Shown: in pieces, positions 6,683-14,586 of the stretch | Numbering within the stretch: the first letter of the stretch is position 1 | Layout: the number at the start of each line of letters is the position of its first letter | NCBI GenBank assembly: GCA_023151145.1 | Contig: JAKLJM010000010.1 | Location: forward strand, 1-27,339 | Reading direction: 5' to 3' | Length of the DNA: 27,339 nucleotides | Origin: Bacteriovoracaceae bacterium | Lineage (GTDB): Bacteria; Bdellovibrionota; Bacteriovoracia; Bacteriovoracales; Bacteriovoracaceae | The notes under the pieces: generated by a model | Databases searched by the model: none | What the model saw: only the letters and a program-made list of their open reading frames with translations | What the model was told of the DNA's origin: nothing | Position numbers and translations under genes: made by a program

Positions 6683-9133
6683 TTAAACGTCTAAGTTTCT
6701 TGCATTAAGTGCATTTTCTTCAACAAACTTTCTTCTCGGTTCTACTTGGTCACCCATTAAAACAGAGAATACTTGATCCGCCTCAATCGTATCTTCAATT
6801 TTTACTTGTAGAAGAGTACGGTTTTCTGGATTCATTGTTGTTTCCCAAAGTTGCTCTGGGTTCATTTCTCCTAATCCCTTGTAACGTTGGATATAGGCAC
6901 CTTGCTTTCCATCTTGAATAACAAATTCTGCAAATACCGTTAGAGATCCAAATTCTTTTGTATCTTTTTCTCTTTCGATTTTAAAAGTTGCTTTCGAGTA
7001 TTTTTTAATCCCGTCATAGCTGTTCACTAGATCAGCATATTCAGGTGACTTTAAAAACCCTGGAGTAATTTTGAATTTTTTCGTTCTTGATGTCGTTTTT
7101 ACGTTTAGTCTGAATGACAATACTTTTGTTTCAGCATCTTCATCAATTGTAATTGAGTACTGCTTTAAATTTGTTGTTTCTAGTTTTTTAAAGTGAGCCA
7201 ATGTTGTGTTTACAATTTCTTCTGCTCTCGCTCTACTGCCTAGGTCTTCTGTTTTTAATTGAATTTCTTCAATTAAATATTTTAGAAGATCTGTGTCGTA
7301 ATGAGTGTCGTAGTAAGAAAGAGTTCTTCTATACATTGTATCTTTATTAATGAGTGACTTCGCCATTTCACCAGTGATTACTTCACCATTAATTGAAATT
7401 TTTGAATCCTGAGTAGCATTATTGATAAGATATTCTTCTAATTTTTTCTCATCTTTTAAATATGTCTCAAACTTTCCTTTTTTATATTTATAAAGAGGTG
7501 GTTGAGCGATGTAGATATAACCTTGTTCGATTAGCTCAGGAAATTGTCTATAGAACAACGTTAAGAGGAGGGTTCTAATATGCGATCCATCGACGTCGGC
7601 ATCGGTCATGATGACGATTTTGTGGTAACGAAGTTTTGCAATATTAAATTGATCTTTACCAATACTAGTCCCGAAAGCTTGAATAAGGTTTTTAATCTCA
7701 TCAGAAGCTAACATTTTATCATAACGTGCTTTTTCAACGTTTAAGATTTTACCTTTTAGAGGTAGAACTGCTTGTACTCTACGATCGCGTCCTTGTTTTG
7801 CCGACCCGCCCGCAGAGTCCCCTTCTACGATATAAAGTTCACACTGAGCAGGATCTGATTCCTGACAGTCGGCCATTTTTCCTGGAAGACCAGAAAATTC
7901 TAAAACGTTTTTACGACGAGTAAGTTCACGAGCACGTCTTGCCGCTTCTCTTGCAGCTGCTGCGTCTACTGATTTTTTAATAACCATTTTACCAATTTCA
8001 GGATTTTCCTCCAAAAATTGTTTGAATGATTCACCAACAAGAGAGTTCACAATACCTTCAACTTCAGAGTTACCGAGTTTAGATTTTGTTTGTCCTTCAA
8101 ATTGTGGTTCTTTTAATTTAACTGATACTACTGCAGTTAAACCTTCTCGCATATCATCACCTGTTAAAGCGATTTTAATATTTTTAAGAAGATTGTTATC
8201 TTTAGCATAGTTATTTAAAACACGAGTAAGCGCTGTTTTAAATCCAGAAACGTGGGTTCCACCTTCTGGAGTAGAAATATTATTTGCATAAGAAGAAATA
8301 ATTTCATTGTATGAATCAGACCATTGCATAGCAATTTCTGCTTCATAATCGTCTTTAGTTTGAACGAAATAAACTACTTTTTTGTGAATGGGATTTTTTG
8401 CTCTATTTAAATAGGCAACGAATTCAGAGATACCACCTTCATAGTGAAAGATGTCTGATTTTTCTGTTCTTTCGTCAGTTAGAACAATTTTTAGACCTCT
8501 ATTTAAAAACGCCATCTCACGGAAACGATTCGCCAATGTATCGTAATTGAATTCATGGAATTCAAAAATTTCATTATCTGGTTTAAAAGTAACTTTTGTC
8601 CCAGTTTCTTTTGGATTATCAAGTGATCCAATGACTTTAAGTGGTGCAGTAGCTTTTCCATGATCAAACATCAGTTCATGGATTTGACCGTATTTTTTAA
8701 TTTCTAACTTAACCCATTTTGAAAGGGCATTTACAACTGATGCACCTACACCATGTAGACCACCTGAAACTTTATAAGCTCCACCTTCTTCATTGAATTT
8801 TCCACCAGCGTGAAGTTTAGTATAAACTAATTCCGCTCCTGAAACTTTTTCAGTTGGGTGAATATCAGTGGGAATCCCACGTCCGTTATCTACAACTGAA
8901 ACAGAGTTATCGATGTGAATACAAACATCAATCTGCGTACAGTAACCTGCTAGCGCTTCATCGACAGAGTTATCAACAATCTCATACACACAATGATGTA
9001 ATCCGCGCACCCCTGTATCACCAATGTACATACCTGGTCTTTTTCTTACGGCATCCAAGCCTTCAAGTACTTTAATCTGACTAGACCCGTACTCCGTGGT
9101 AACTTTCGAAATTGATTCTTGCTGATTTTCCAA
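6683..9133 (-). CDS. gyrB: DNA gyrase subunit B
   Basis: GyrB is the ATPase subunit of gyrase. The 816-residue length fits the E. coli-type protein. The GHKL ATPase domain shows YEIVDNSVDEALAG (catalytic Glu51, Mg-binding Asn55), DNGRGIPTD and GGLHGVGASVVNAL. The TOPRIM domain shows EGDSAGG (437-443), PLKGKILNVEKA and DADVDGSHI (from 511). The C-terminus has QRYKGLGEMNPEQLWETTM. The start codon is TTG, chosen because a strong AGGAG lies five bases upstream and the protein then starts close to the family's usual position. It lies 57 bases after recF and just before gyrA, all on the same strand, so a dnaN-recF-gyrB-gyrA transcript is plausible. Confidence 0.98.
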   Translation of the reverse strand: MENQQESISKVTTEYGSSQIKVLEGLDAVRKRPGMYIGDTGVRGLHHCVYEIVDNSVDEALAGYCTQIDVCIHIDNSVSVVDNGRGIPTDIHPTEKVSGAELVYTKLHAGGKFNEEGGAYKVSGGLHGVGASVVNALSKWVKLEIKKYGQIHELMFDHGKATAPLKVIGSLDNPKETGTKVTFKPDNEIFEFHEFNYDTLANRFREMAFLNRGLKIVLTDERTEKSDIFHYEGGISEFVAYLNRAKNPIHKKVVYFVQTKDDYEAEIAMQWSDSYNEIISSYANNISTPEGGTHVSGFKTALTRVLNNYAKDNNLLKNIKIALTGDDMREGLTAVVSVKLKEPQFEGQTKSKLGNSEVEGIVNSLVGESFKQFLEENPEIGKMVIKKSVDAAAAREAARRARELTRRKNVLEFSGLPGKMADCQESDPAQCELYIVEGDSAGGSAKQGRDRRVQAVLPLKGKILNVEKARYDKMLASDEIKNLIQAFGTSIGKDQFNIAKLRYHKIVIMTDADVDGSHIRTLLLTLFYRQFPELIEQGYIYIAQPPLYKYKKGKFETYLKDEKKLEEYLINNATQDSKISINGEVITGEMAKSLINKDTMYRRTLSYYDTHYDTDLLKYLIEEIQLKTEDLGSRARAEEIVNTTLAHFKKLETTNLKQYSITIDEDAETKVLSFRLNVKTTSRTKKFKITPGFLKSPEYADLVNSYDGIKKYSKATFKIEREKDTKEFGSLTVFAEFVIQDGKQGAYIQRYKGLGEMNPEQLWETTMNPENRTLLQVKIEDTIEADQVFSVLMGDQVEPRRKFVEENALNARNLDV

Positions 9134-9190
9134 GCGAACTCCTCATGCGTTTTGCTTAAACAAAATATAAAAACAAATTTTTTAATTGGA

Positions 9191-10291
9191 TTATTGACTA
9201 ATTATTGAGCCGTTTTTGATATGAATCTTATTAGCTCCTTCGATACGCTCCAATTCTTCCTTAAATTTTTCGTTGGCCGTAGTCACCAGAACCTGGAACT
9301 GACTTTTTTCCAAATATTCGACCAACCTACGCCATCGATGCTGATCAAGCTCGCCAGAAACGTCATCAATCAGGACAATGGGATAGGAGCTATATTTATA
9401 CCGAAAAAGCTCTATATAGGCAAATAACAGGCTTAAATAAGACATTTTTTGTTGGCCTAAAGAACAAAAATCAAAGCTATTAAATCCGTCGAATAGAAGC
9501 ACATAGTCATCTTTATGAGGTCCGTAGCTAGTCATCGAGCGTTCAATGTCTTTTTCTAGTTGGTTAGCATACATCAACGCTATATCTTTTGGACTCATTG
9601 AGCCGATTCTTGAATCTAGGTTGATATGTAGGTCATGGACTTCCAAAAAAAGCTCTTTAAAAGTTTGATTCATAAAAGGCGCCATTTCGTTTAAAAACTG
9701 CAATCTTTTTTGAGTTATTTCAAAACTTAAAACGGCGAAGTCTTCAATAGTAGCTTTTAATTGCTCGATATACTTTGGTGGTTTTTTAGATAAGAGAGTG
9801 TTTCTAAATTTCAATAATGTCTGATAGCGACTTAATGTTTTTTTATAATGTTCATCTAAAAGGGAAAGATACCTATCGATCCATTCTCTGCGATCACTTG
9901 AATTAGTATGAAATCCATACGAATCAAACGGATTAATAAAGACAGTCTTGATATCAATGCGTTTTTTAATAGGTTTTCCATTTTGATAGAAAGCCATTTC
10001 TTCAGCGGTCATTTTAGATGAATAGGAAAAGGGATTTTCTTCAAAGTCTATAAACACAGATGAAAATATTATTTCAGGTTTTTCACAATCTACTGACAAA
10101 AATTGTGGAAAACTCTGATTTTTACGAAAAGATTTTTTACTTGAGATAACTTGAATAGCTTCAAGGATATTTGTTTTTCCATTTCCATTCTCACCAAGAA
10201 TACAGTTAATTTTTGGTGAGAATTGAATGAGTTGATTGGCTAGATTTCTGAAATTTTGAACTTGTAATTTAGTAATTTTATAATTTTTCAT
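9191..10291 (-). CDS. recF: RecF, DNA replication and repair ATPase
   Basis: RecF loads RecA at gapped DNA through RecOR. The 366-residue SMC-like ATPase shows Walker A GENGNGKT (33-40), a short signature region (FCSLGQQKMSYLSLLFAYIE) and Walker B YPIVLIDDVSGELD. A TTG three bases upstream is in frame, but the ATG at 10291 is preferred. It shares one base with the dnaN stop codon (TGATG), which is classic translational coupling, and gives MKNYKITKLQVQNFRN, the normal RecF start. The position between dnaN and gyrB is the conserved bacterial order. Nothing unusual is seen in the catalytic motifs. Confidence 0.97.
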   Translation of the reverse strand: MKNYKITKLQVQNFRNLANQLIQFSPKINCILGENGNGKTNILEAIQVISSKKSFRKNQSFPQFLSVDCEKPEIIFSSVFIDFEENPFSYSSKMTAEEMAFYQNGKPIKKRIDIKTVFINPFDSYGFHTNSSDRREWIDRYLSLLDEHYKKTLSRYQTLLKFRNTLLSKKPPKYIEQLKATIEDFAVLSFEITQKRLQFLNEMAPFMNQTFKELFLEVHDLHINLDSRIGSMSPKDIALMYANQLEKDIERSMTSYGPHKDDYVLLFDGFNSFDFCSLGQQKMSYLSLLFAYIELFRYKYSSYPIVLIDDVSGELDQHRWRRLVEYLEKSQFQVLVTTANEKFKEELERIEGANKIHIKNGSIISQ

Positions 10292-11403
10292 CAAAGCTTA
10301 AGTGGCATGATAATGCCTAAATAATTACTAGATTTATGTGATTTAATTAAAATTGGAGAGAGTTCATTATTAAATTCAAATCCAATTTCTTCACTTTCAA
10401 ATGTTGGTAACATTTCTAATAAAAATTTTGCATTAAAACCGATATCAATATCTTTTCCTGAATAATTGATGCTTATCTTTTCTGTAGCTTCACCAAGTGA
10501 AGGGTGATTGGCAGAAATAATTAATTCATCAGCTCTAAAAGCTAACTTAACACCATTTGATCTTTCATTGGCCATAATTTTGATTCTTCTAACAGCATCA
10601 GTTAATTGGCTTTTATAGATTTCTGCAGTGTAAGTCGTCTTCTTTGGAATGACTGCTTGATATTTTAAATATTCTTTAGCAATTAAACGAATTGATAAGA
10701 AATATTTTTCTTCAAATGAAGCATAAATAAATGAATCATCAACTGAAAGTTGGATCTTTTTGTCCATAAAGTTTTCAGATAATTTTTTAAGCTCTGCTAC
10801 ACCTTTCTTTGGAATAATAATTCCATTGATGAGTGTATCGATATTATAAACATCTACTTCAGTTTCTACTAAAGCTAAGCGATAACCATCTGTTGCTACT
10901 GCTCTTAATTTTGAATCTATTTCTTGTAGGAAAATACCATTTAAGAAAAGTCTTGTTTCATCATTTGAAATAGCATGTGAAGTTTTGTTGATAACTTCTA
11001 ATAATTTATCTGAATTTATTTCAAATTGATTGTTGCTATTAAATTGTAGGTGAGGGAATTCTTCATTGGTATAAATCAATACTGAGTAATGAATATTTCC
11101 ACAGGTAATTTTTAAAGTATTTTGTCCAGTTACTAACTCTAAACTCACAGTTTGATCTGGTAATTCTCTTACGATATCAAATATATTTCTGGCATTAACA
11201 CAGAGATTACCAGAGTTTTCCACAATTGCTGGTACTTTTAGTTTTGCTGATACTTCTAAATCTGTTGCTAGTAGATCTAAGCTTGAATCTTTTGCGATAA
11301 TATTTACATAACTTAAAATAACTCTAGAATTTTTCTTATCAACAACACTTAAAATTTTATTAAGTGCTTCTCTTAATTCTGCAACTTCTACTCTAACCAG
11401 CAT
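10291..11403 (-). CDS. dnaN: DNA polymerase III sliding clamp, beta subunit
   Basis: DnaN forms the ring-shaped dimer that tethers DNA polymerase III and recruits other repair and replication proteins. The 370-residue length is standard, with three clamp-fold domains. Recognisable parts are LATDLEVSAKL in domain 1, the domain-2 segment ATDGYRLALVE, and the IIMPLKL C-terminus that lines the partner-binding pocket (usually IMPMRL). An AAGGA SD precedes the ATG. It is the first - strand gene on this side of oriC, so its promoter must lie in the origin region. It is coupled to recF by a one-base overlap. Confidence 0.98.
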   Translation of the reverse strand: MLVRVEVAELREALNKILSVVDKKNSRVILSYVNIIAKDSSLDLLATDLEVSAKLKVPAIVENSGNLCVNARNIFDIVRELPDQTVSLELVTGQNTLKITCGNIHYSVLIYTNEEFPHLQFNSNNQFEINSDKLLEVINKTSHAISNDETRLFLNGIFLQEIDSKLRAVATDGYRLALVETEVDVYNIDTLINGIIIPKKGVAELKKLSENFMDKKIQLSVDDSFIYASFEEKYFLSIRLIAKEYLKYQAVIPKKTTYTAEIYKSQLTDAVRRIKIMANERSNGVKLAFRADELIISANHPSLGEATEKISINYSGKDIDIGFNAKFLLEMLPTFESEEIGFEFNNELSPILIKSHKSSNYLGIIMPLKL

Positions 11404-11499
11404 ATTTCATTCCTTTATGGCTTAAGATTAAACTTTGCTTTTTATAGAACTTCAAGGCTCTTTGTTCCTAAGATTTTTCCTAAGAATTTTTGTTCCCTC

Positions 11500-11530
11500 T
11501 AATTATATTTATTATTATTTAATATATTAG
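11500..11530. other. Candidate DNA unwinding element (AT-rich tract)
   Basis: About thirty bases that are nearly all A/T lie at the dnaN side of oriC, directly beside the first TGTTGATAA boxes at 11533. Such AT-rich stretches next to DnaA boxes are where origins melt. A second AT-rich tract (about 11929-11948) lies at the dnaA side, but part of it is the dnaA terminator U-tract. Confidence 0.55.
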
Positions 11531-11948
11531 ACTGTTGATAAGTTGATAACTTATTTTCTTCATTAATTTTAAATAGTTATTAAAATGAGCTTTGTGGATA
11601 ATTGTTGATAACTTTTAAAAATATAGCTTTCGACAATGTGTGTACAAAATAGTTTTCCACGGCCTTTTTGAGTTATTAACACTTTTCCACAATTTGTTAC
11701 CAGTTGTTCTAAGATTCTACTAGGCCTAAGTTTCTCTTTGGCCCATTTTTAAAGTTATCAACATTTTTGTTCACATTGTGGATAACTATTTTGTGGATAC
11801 TGTTAATAACTTTGATGTTCTTTATTCGCATTTTACCTTTTTCGAGATTTTCTTCAAAGTTATCCACAAATTGTTGATAAAGGCCGTGGATAGGCCGTGG
11901 GGCCATTGTTGATAACTTTTTATCTACGAATATATAAATAAAAAAAAA

Positions 11949-11964
11949 GCCCTCTTTCGAGGGC
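11949..11964 (-). terminator. Intrinsic terminator of dnaA
   Basis: On the - strand the sequence GCCCTC-GAAA-GAGGGC (6-bp GC-rich stem, stable GAAA tetraloop) is followed by nine T residues. It lies 30 bases past the dnaA stop and should keep dnaA transcription out of oriC. Confidence 0.93.
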
Positions 11965-11993
11965 CTATAGTTAATTATAATTTATAGTATGAA

Positions 11994-13601
11994 TTAAAGA
12001 CTGTTTTCGATGGAGTTTAAATCTTTCGAGATATTTTGATTATTGTTTTTTAGTTCTTCTTCAATCGATTTAACAGCGTGGATAACAGAAGAGTGGTCTC
12101 TGCCTCCAAAATATATTCCGATCTCTTGAAACTGGGTTTGCAGCTTTTTACGGGCCAAATACATGGCGACATGACGAGCTTTAGTAGTTTCTTGATTTCT
12201 TATTTTTGATTTCAAATCTACTAACTGTATTCTGTAATGATTGGCAGTAGCTTTTGCGATTGATTCAAGAGTGATCTCATTTTTTTGAGTCATATCACTT
12301 AAATGTAAAATTTCTTTGGCCAATTCAAATTCAATCTCAGTTTTTTGAATTTCACTATAAGCTTTTAAACGAATCAATGATCCTTCAAGCTCTCTGATAT
12401 TACTCTTAATATGAGAAGCGATATAATTGATGATTTCATCACTAACAAATAAATCAATTTCTTGGGCTTTATGTTTTAAGATGGCCATTCTGGTCTCAAT
12501 ATCAGGCGGCTGAATATCAATAACTAGTCCCCAGCTCAAACGATTCTTAATACGCTCTGAGATACCATCAATTTCTTTTGGTTTTCTATCTGAAGTAAAA
12601 ATTAATTGTTTACCTTTATTATGAAGTTCATTAAAGGCATGGAAAAATTCATCTTGTGTACCAGTTTTATTAGAAATTTCATGAATATCGTCAATGATAA
12701 GAACATCAATCATTTCTGAATATTTTTTTCTAAACTCATGCACAGTATTTGATCGAGTATGGTCAACAAGCTCTTCCATAAATGCTCTACCAGTCGTAAA
12801 GCAAATGGTTAGTTCAGGATAATTTTCTTTAATGCTATTACAAACTGAATGGAGGAGGTGAGTTTTCCCTAAACCTGAGTTTGAATGTATATAAAGAGCA
12901 GGATATTGACCTCTATTACCTGGATTTTGAGCAACAGCTTGTGCTGAAGCGTAGGCATGTCGATTAGATGGTCCAATAATAAAACTATCAAAAGTTTTAT
13001 TAACATCAATGGCGATTTTTGACGTCACTGGCTTCATATGTTCTAAGAATTGAGACTCAACTTTGTGTTTAATGTCTTCATTCGTAGGACTTAAATCAAG
13101 AATGAACTTGGTATTTTTAACCGATTTAACATTTTTAATAGCTAAATGAGGTTCATTACTTCCTTCGAGTTTTATAGATGATGATGGTGATGTCGAATGA
13201 TTTTGATTTGTTTCATTCTCAGTCACTATTTCGATTTTATACTCACGACCTAGTGCCTGTTCTAAAGCTTCAGAAATTTCTTTAGTAAAATTATCCACAG
13301 TTTTTTTAATAAAACTGGTCTTTACCCAAAAGATAACTTCATCTTCTTTTACGTTAATGAGTTTTAAATTATTTTCAAAAAATGTTTTGAACTTAATTTC
13401 TGGAAGTTTGCTCTTTATAAGGGCTAGGACTTCTAGGTTAATAGACTCTAATTCTTCTTCAGAAAACGAAGCATCATTATGGTTATCATGGATATCTAAG
13501 ACGTCATTTGTTTTTAATGACTTAGAGATCTCATGAGCCTGTTTTTTTGCCGTTTTAGGGTCTAAGTTAAGAAAATGATTAAATGGAAACTCTTGTCCCA
13601 T
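11994..13601 (-). CDS. dnaA: DnaA, chromosomal replication initiator, with N-terminal extension
   Basis: DnaA binds the boxes in the adjacent origin and opens the duplex in its ATP form. At 535 residues it is longer than the usual 440-470. About 48 acidic, polar residues precede domain I, which starts near EEELESINLEVLALIKSKL. Domain II is Ser/Asn-rich (about 128-165). The AAA+ domain has Walker A HSNSGLGKTH (239-248), Walker B VLIIDDIHE (300-308), and the sensor/Arg-finger region FTSDRKPKEIDGISERIKNR. Domain IV ends with GGRDHSSVIHAVKSIEEEL. In Walker A the first glycine of GxxxxGKT is Ser. The long start is supported by GGAGAG four bases before the ATG. It points away from rpmH, with which it shares a divergent promoter region. 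Confidence 0.98.
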   Translation of the reverse strand: MGQEFPFNHFLNLDPKTAKKQAHEISKSLKTNDVLDIHDNHNDASFSEEELESINLEVLALIKSKLPEIKFKTFFENNLKLINVKEDEVIFWVKTSFIKKTVDNFTKEISEALEQALGREYKIEIVTENETNQNHSTSPSSSIKLEGSNEPHLAIKNVKSVKNTKFILDLSPTNEDIKHKVESQFLEHMKPVTSKIAIDVNKTFDSFIIGPSNRHAYASAQAVAQNPGNRGQYPALYIHSNSGLGKTHLLHSVCNSIKENYPELTICFTTGRAFMEELVDHTRSNTVHEFRKKYSEMIDVLIIDDIHEISNKTGTQDEFFHAFNELHNKGKQLIFTSDRKPKEIDGISERIKNRLSWGLVIDIQPPDIETRMAILKHKAQEIDLFVSDEIINYIASHIKSNIRELEGSLIRLKAYSEIQKTEIEFELAKEILHLSDMTQKNEITLESIAKATANHYRIQLVDLKSKIRNQETTKARHVAMYLARKKLQTQFQEIGIYFGGRDHSSVIHAVKSIEEELKNNNQNISKDLNSIENSL

Positions 13602-13731
13602 TTTCTCTCCGTGCTAAAAAGTTAGTGTGTGTGAAGCTTCGAATTTGTAACAGGGCCCAAAATCAATGGCCATGGCCCATTTTTAGATATTTTCTAACAT
13701 CTCGACACAACGTGTTTTTAGCATTTGGCCA

Positions 13732-13758
13732 TTGACCTTTTATTTCCATTCTTATAAA
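13732..13758 (+). promoter_or_regulatory. Candidate rpmH operon promoter
   Basis: TTGACC (13732-13737) and TATAAA (13753-13758) are separated by 15 bases, a little shorter than ideal. They lie upstream of rpmH, whose SD is the GAGG before the ATG at 13803. The 201-base dnaA-rpmH gap also holds several GGCC palindromes (GGGCCC, GGCCATGGCC) and one TGTTAATAA at 13780-13788 like those in oriC. It must also carry the dnaA promoter, which I could not place with confidence. Confidence 0.45.
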
Positions 13759-13802
13759 GGTAATCGTTACATTTGTGAATGTTAATAATTGAGGATTGAG
13801 TT

Positions 13803-13955
13803 ATGAGCAAAAGAACTTGGCAACCAAAGAAAACAAAAAGATTAAGAGTACACGGCTTCTTAAAGAGAATGGCATCTCCAACTGGTAGAGCTGTTATCGC
13901 AAAAAGAAGAGCTAAAGGTAGAAAGAGACTTACAGTTTCTGCTTCTGGAAAATAA
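13803..13955 (+). CDS. rpmH: 50S ribosomal protein L34
   Basis: L34 is a small rRNA-binding protein of the large ribosomal subunit. The 50-codon gene translates as MSKRTWQPKKTKRLRVHGF followed by a stretch rich in Arg and Lys, ending RKRLTVSASGK. It contains the family's RTWQP start and the HGFLKRM...GRAVIAKRRAKGRKRL pattern in parts. The length is standard (44-50). An SD (TTGAGGATTGAGTT) precedes the ATG. The next gene, rnpA, begins three bases after the stop, matching the highly conserved rpmH-rnpA pair located beside dnaA and read in the opposite direction. Confidence 0.96.
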   Translation: MSKRTWQPKKTKRLRVHGFLKRMASPTGRAVIAKRRAKGRKRLTVSASGK

Positions 13956-13958
13956 TAT

Positions 13959-14339
13959 TTGATTGCCGACAATAGCTATAATAAGAATTTCCGCTTATTG
14001 TCGGCTTCTGATTTTTCGCGACTTAAAACCAATTCGCAAAATTTTAAATCAAGTACCTTTATTGTTTATTTTCGATCTAATTCTGATTTAGAGCTTAATC
14101 ATGCTCGACTAGGCATTTCTGTGTCTAAAAAAGTCGGCAAAGCTCACGAGCGTAATCGTTTCAAAAGATTAATCCGAGAAAAATTTCGTTTATCCACTCT
14201 AAGATCACTACCTTGTGACTTTATGGTTGTCGTTCATAAGCCTTATCGTTTTAAGGACCAAGATTTTTCTTTGTTTGAAGAATCTTTTAAAAAGGAGTTA
14301 GAGTATAGTTTTAATAAGCTAGCTAGCATTAAGATTTAG
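13959..14339 (+). CDS. rnpA: Ribonuclease P protein component
   Basis: RnpA is the protein cofactor of RNase P, which trims the 5' leader of tRNA precursors. The 126-residue basic protein carries the diagnostic RNRFKRLIRE (65-74), together with LGISVSKKVGKAHE just before it. The start is a TTG three bases after the rpmH stop. No ATG lies nearby, and the protein from this TTG has the normal FRLLSASDFSRL onset within ten residues. A weak GGA lies inside the end of rpmH, so translation is probably coupled. The length fits the family (110-130). Confidence 0.95.
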   Translation: MIADNSYNKNFRLLSASDFSRLKTNSQNFKSSTFIVYFRSNSDLELNHARLGISVSKKVGKAHERNRFKRLIREKFRLSTLRSLPCDFMVVVHKPYRFKDQDFSLFEESFKKELEYSFNKLASIKI

Positions 14340-14352
14340 AACTACCTTATTT

Positions 14353-14568
14353 ATGAAAAAATTTTTTCAACTCCTCATTCGTTTTTATCAATACTTCATT
14401 TCGCCTATGCTTGGCCCTAATTGCAGATTTTATCCCACGTGTTCTCAATACAGTTATCAGTGCTTCGAAAAACTTCCCATCCATAGGGCAATATGGTATT
14501 CAGGGAAACGAATTTGTAAGTGTCATCCCTTTCATCCGGGTGGAGTTGATCCAGTTCCGGATAAGTAA
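14353..14568 (+). CDS. yidD: YidD, membrane protein insertion efficiency factor
   Basis: YidD is a small inner-membrane-associated protein that assists YidC-dependent insertion. The 71-residue product shows the family hallmarks GPNCRFYPTCSQY (three conserved Cys overall) and KCHPFHPGGVDPVP. An amphipathic N-terminal helix (KKFFQLLIRFYQYF) is the likely membrane anchor. It lies 13 bases after rnpA and 18 before yidC, the standard order. Its SD is poor, so it probably depends on coupling with rnpA. Confidence 0.95.
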   Translation: MKKFFQLLIRFYQYFISPMLGPNCRFYPTCSQYSYQCFEKLPIHRAIWYSGKRICKCHPFHPGGVDPVPDK

Positions 14569-14586
14569 ATTACTTGGAGTATTCTC

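Larger units (their letters stand above)
11404..11993. other. oriC: oriC, chromosomal replication origin between dnaN and dnaA
   Basis: This 590-base stretch has no credible gene; a 65-codon open frame at 11709-11906 is just read-through of the repeats. It is dense in DnaA-box-like 9-mers. Perfect TGTGGATAA/TTATCCACA copies are at 11593-11601, 11777-11785 and 11860-11868. TGTTGATAA-type copies are at 11533-11541, 11603-11611, 11755-11763 (reverse), 11872-11880 and 11907-11915. TGTTAATAA-type copies are at 11673-11681 (reverse) and 11801-11809. One-mismatch boxes are at 11683-11691 and 11792-11800. An AT-only run at about 11500-11530, beside dnaN, is the best candidate unwinding element. AGGCCGTGG also occurs as a tandem pair with 11-bp spacing (11881-11900) and in reverse at 11657-11665. 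The dnaA terminator sits at the dnaA edge. Confidence 0.92.

Noticed and set aside
10292..10294. TTG start of recF one codon upstream
   Set aside because: The ATG at 10291 overlaps the dnaN stop and gives the expected N-terminus.
11709..11906. 65-codon - strand open frame inside oriC
   Set aside because: Its codons are DnaA-box and spacer sequence, and the peptide is Asn/Lys/Val repeats without family features or SD. It is an origin artefact.
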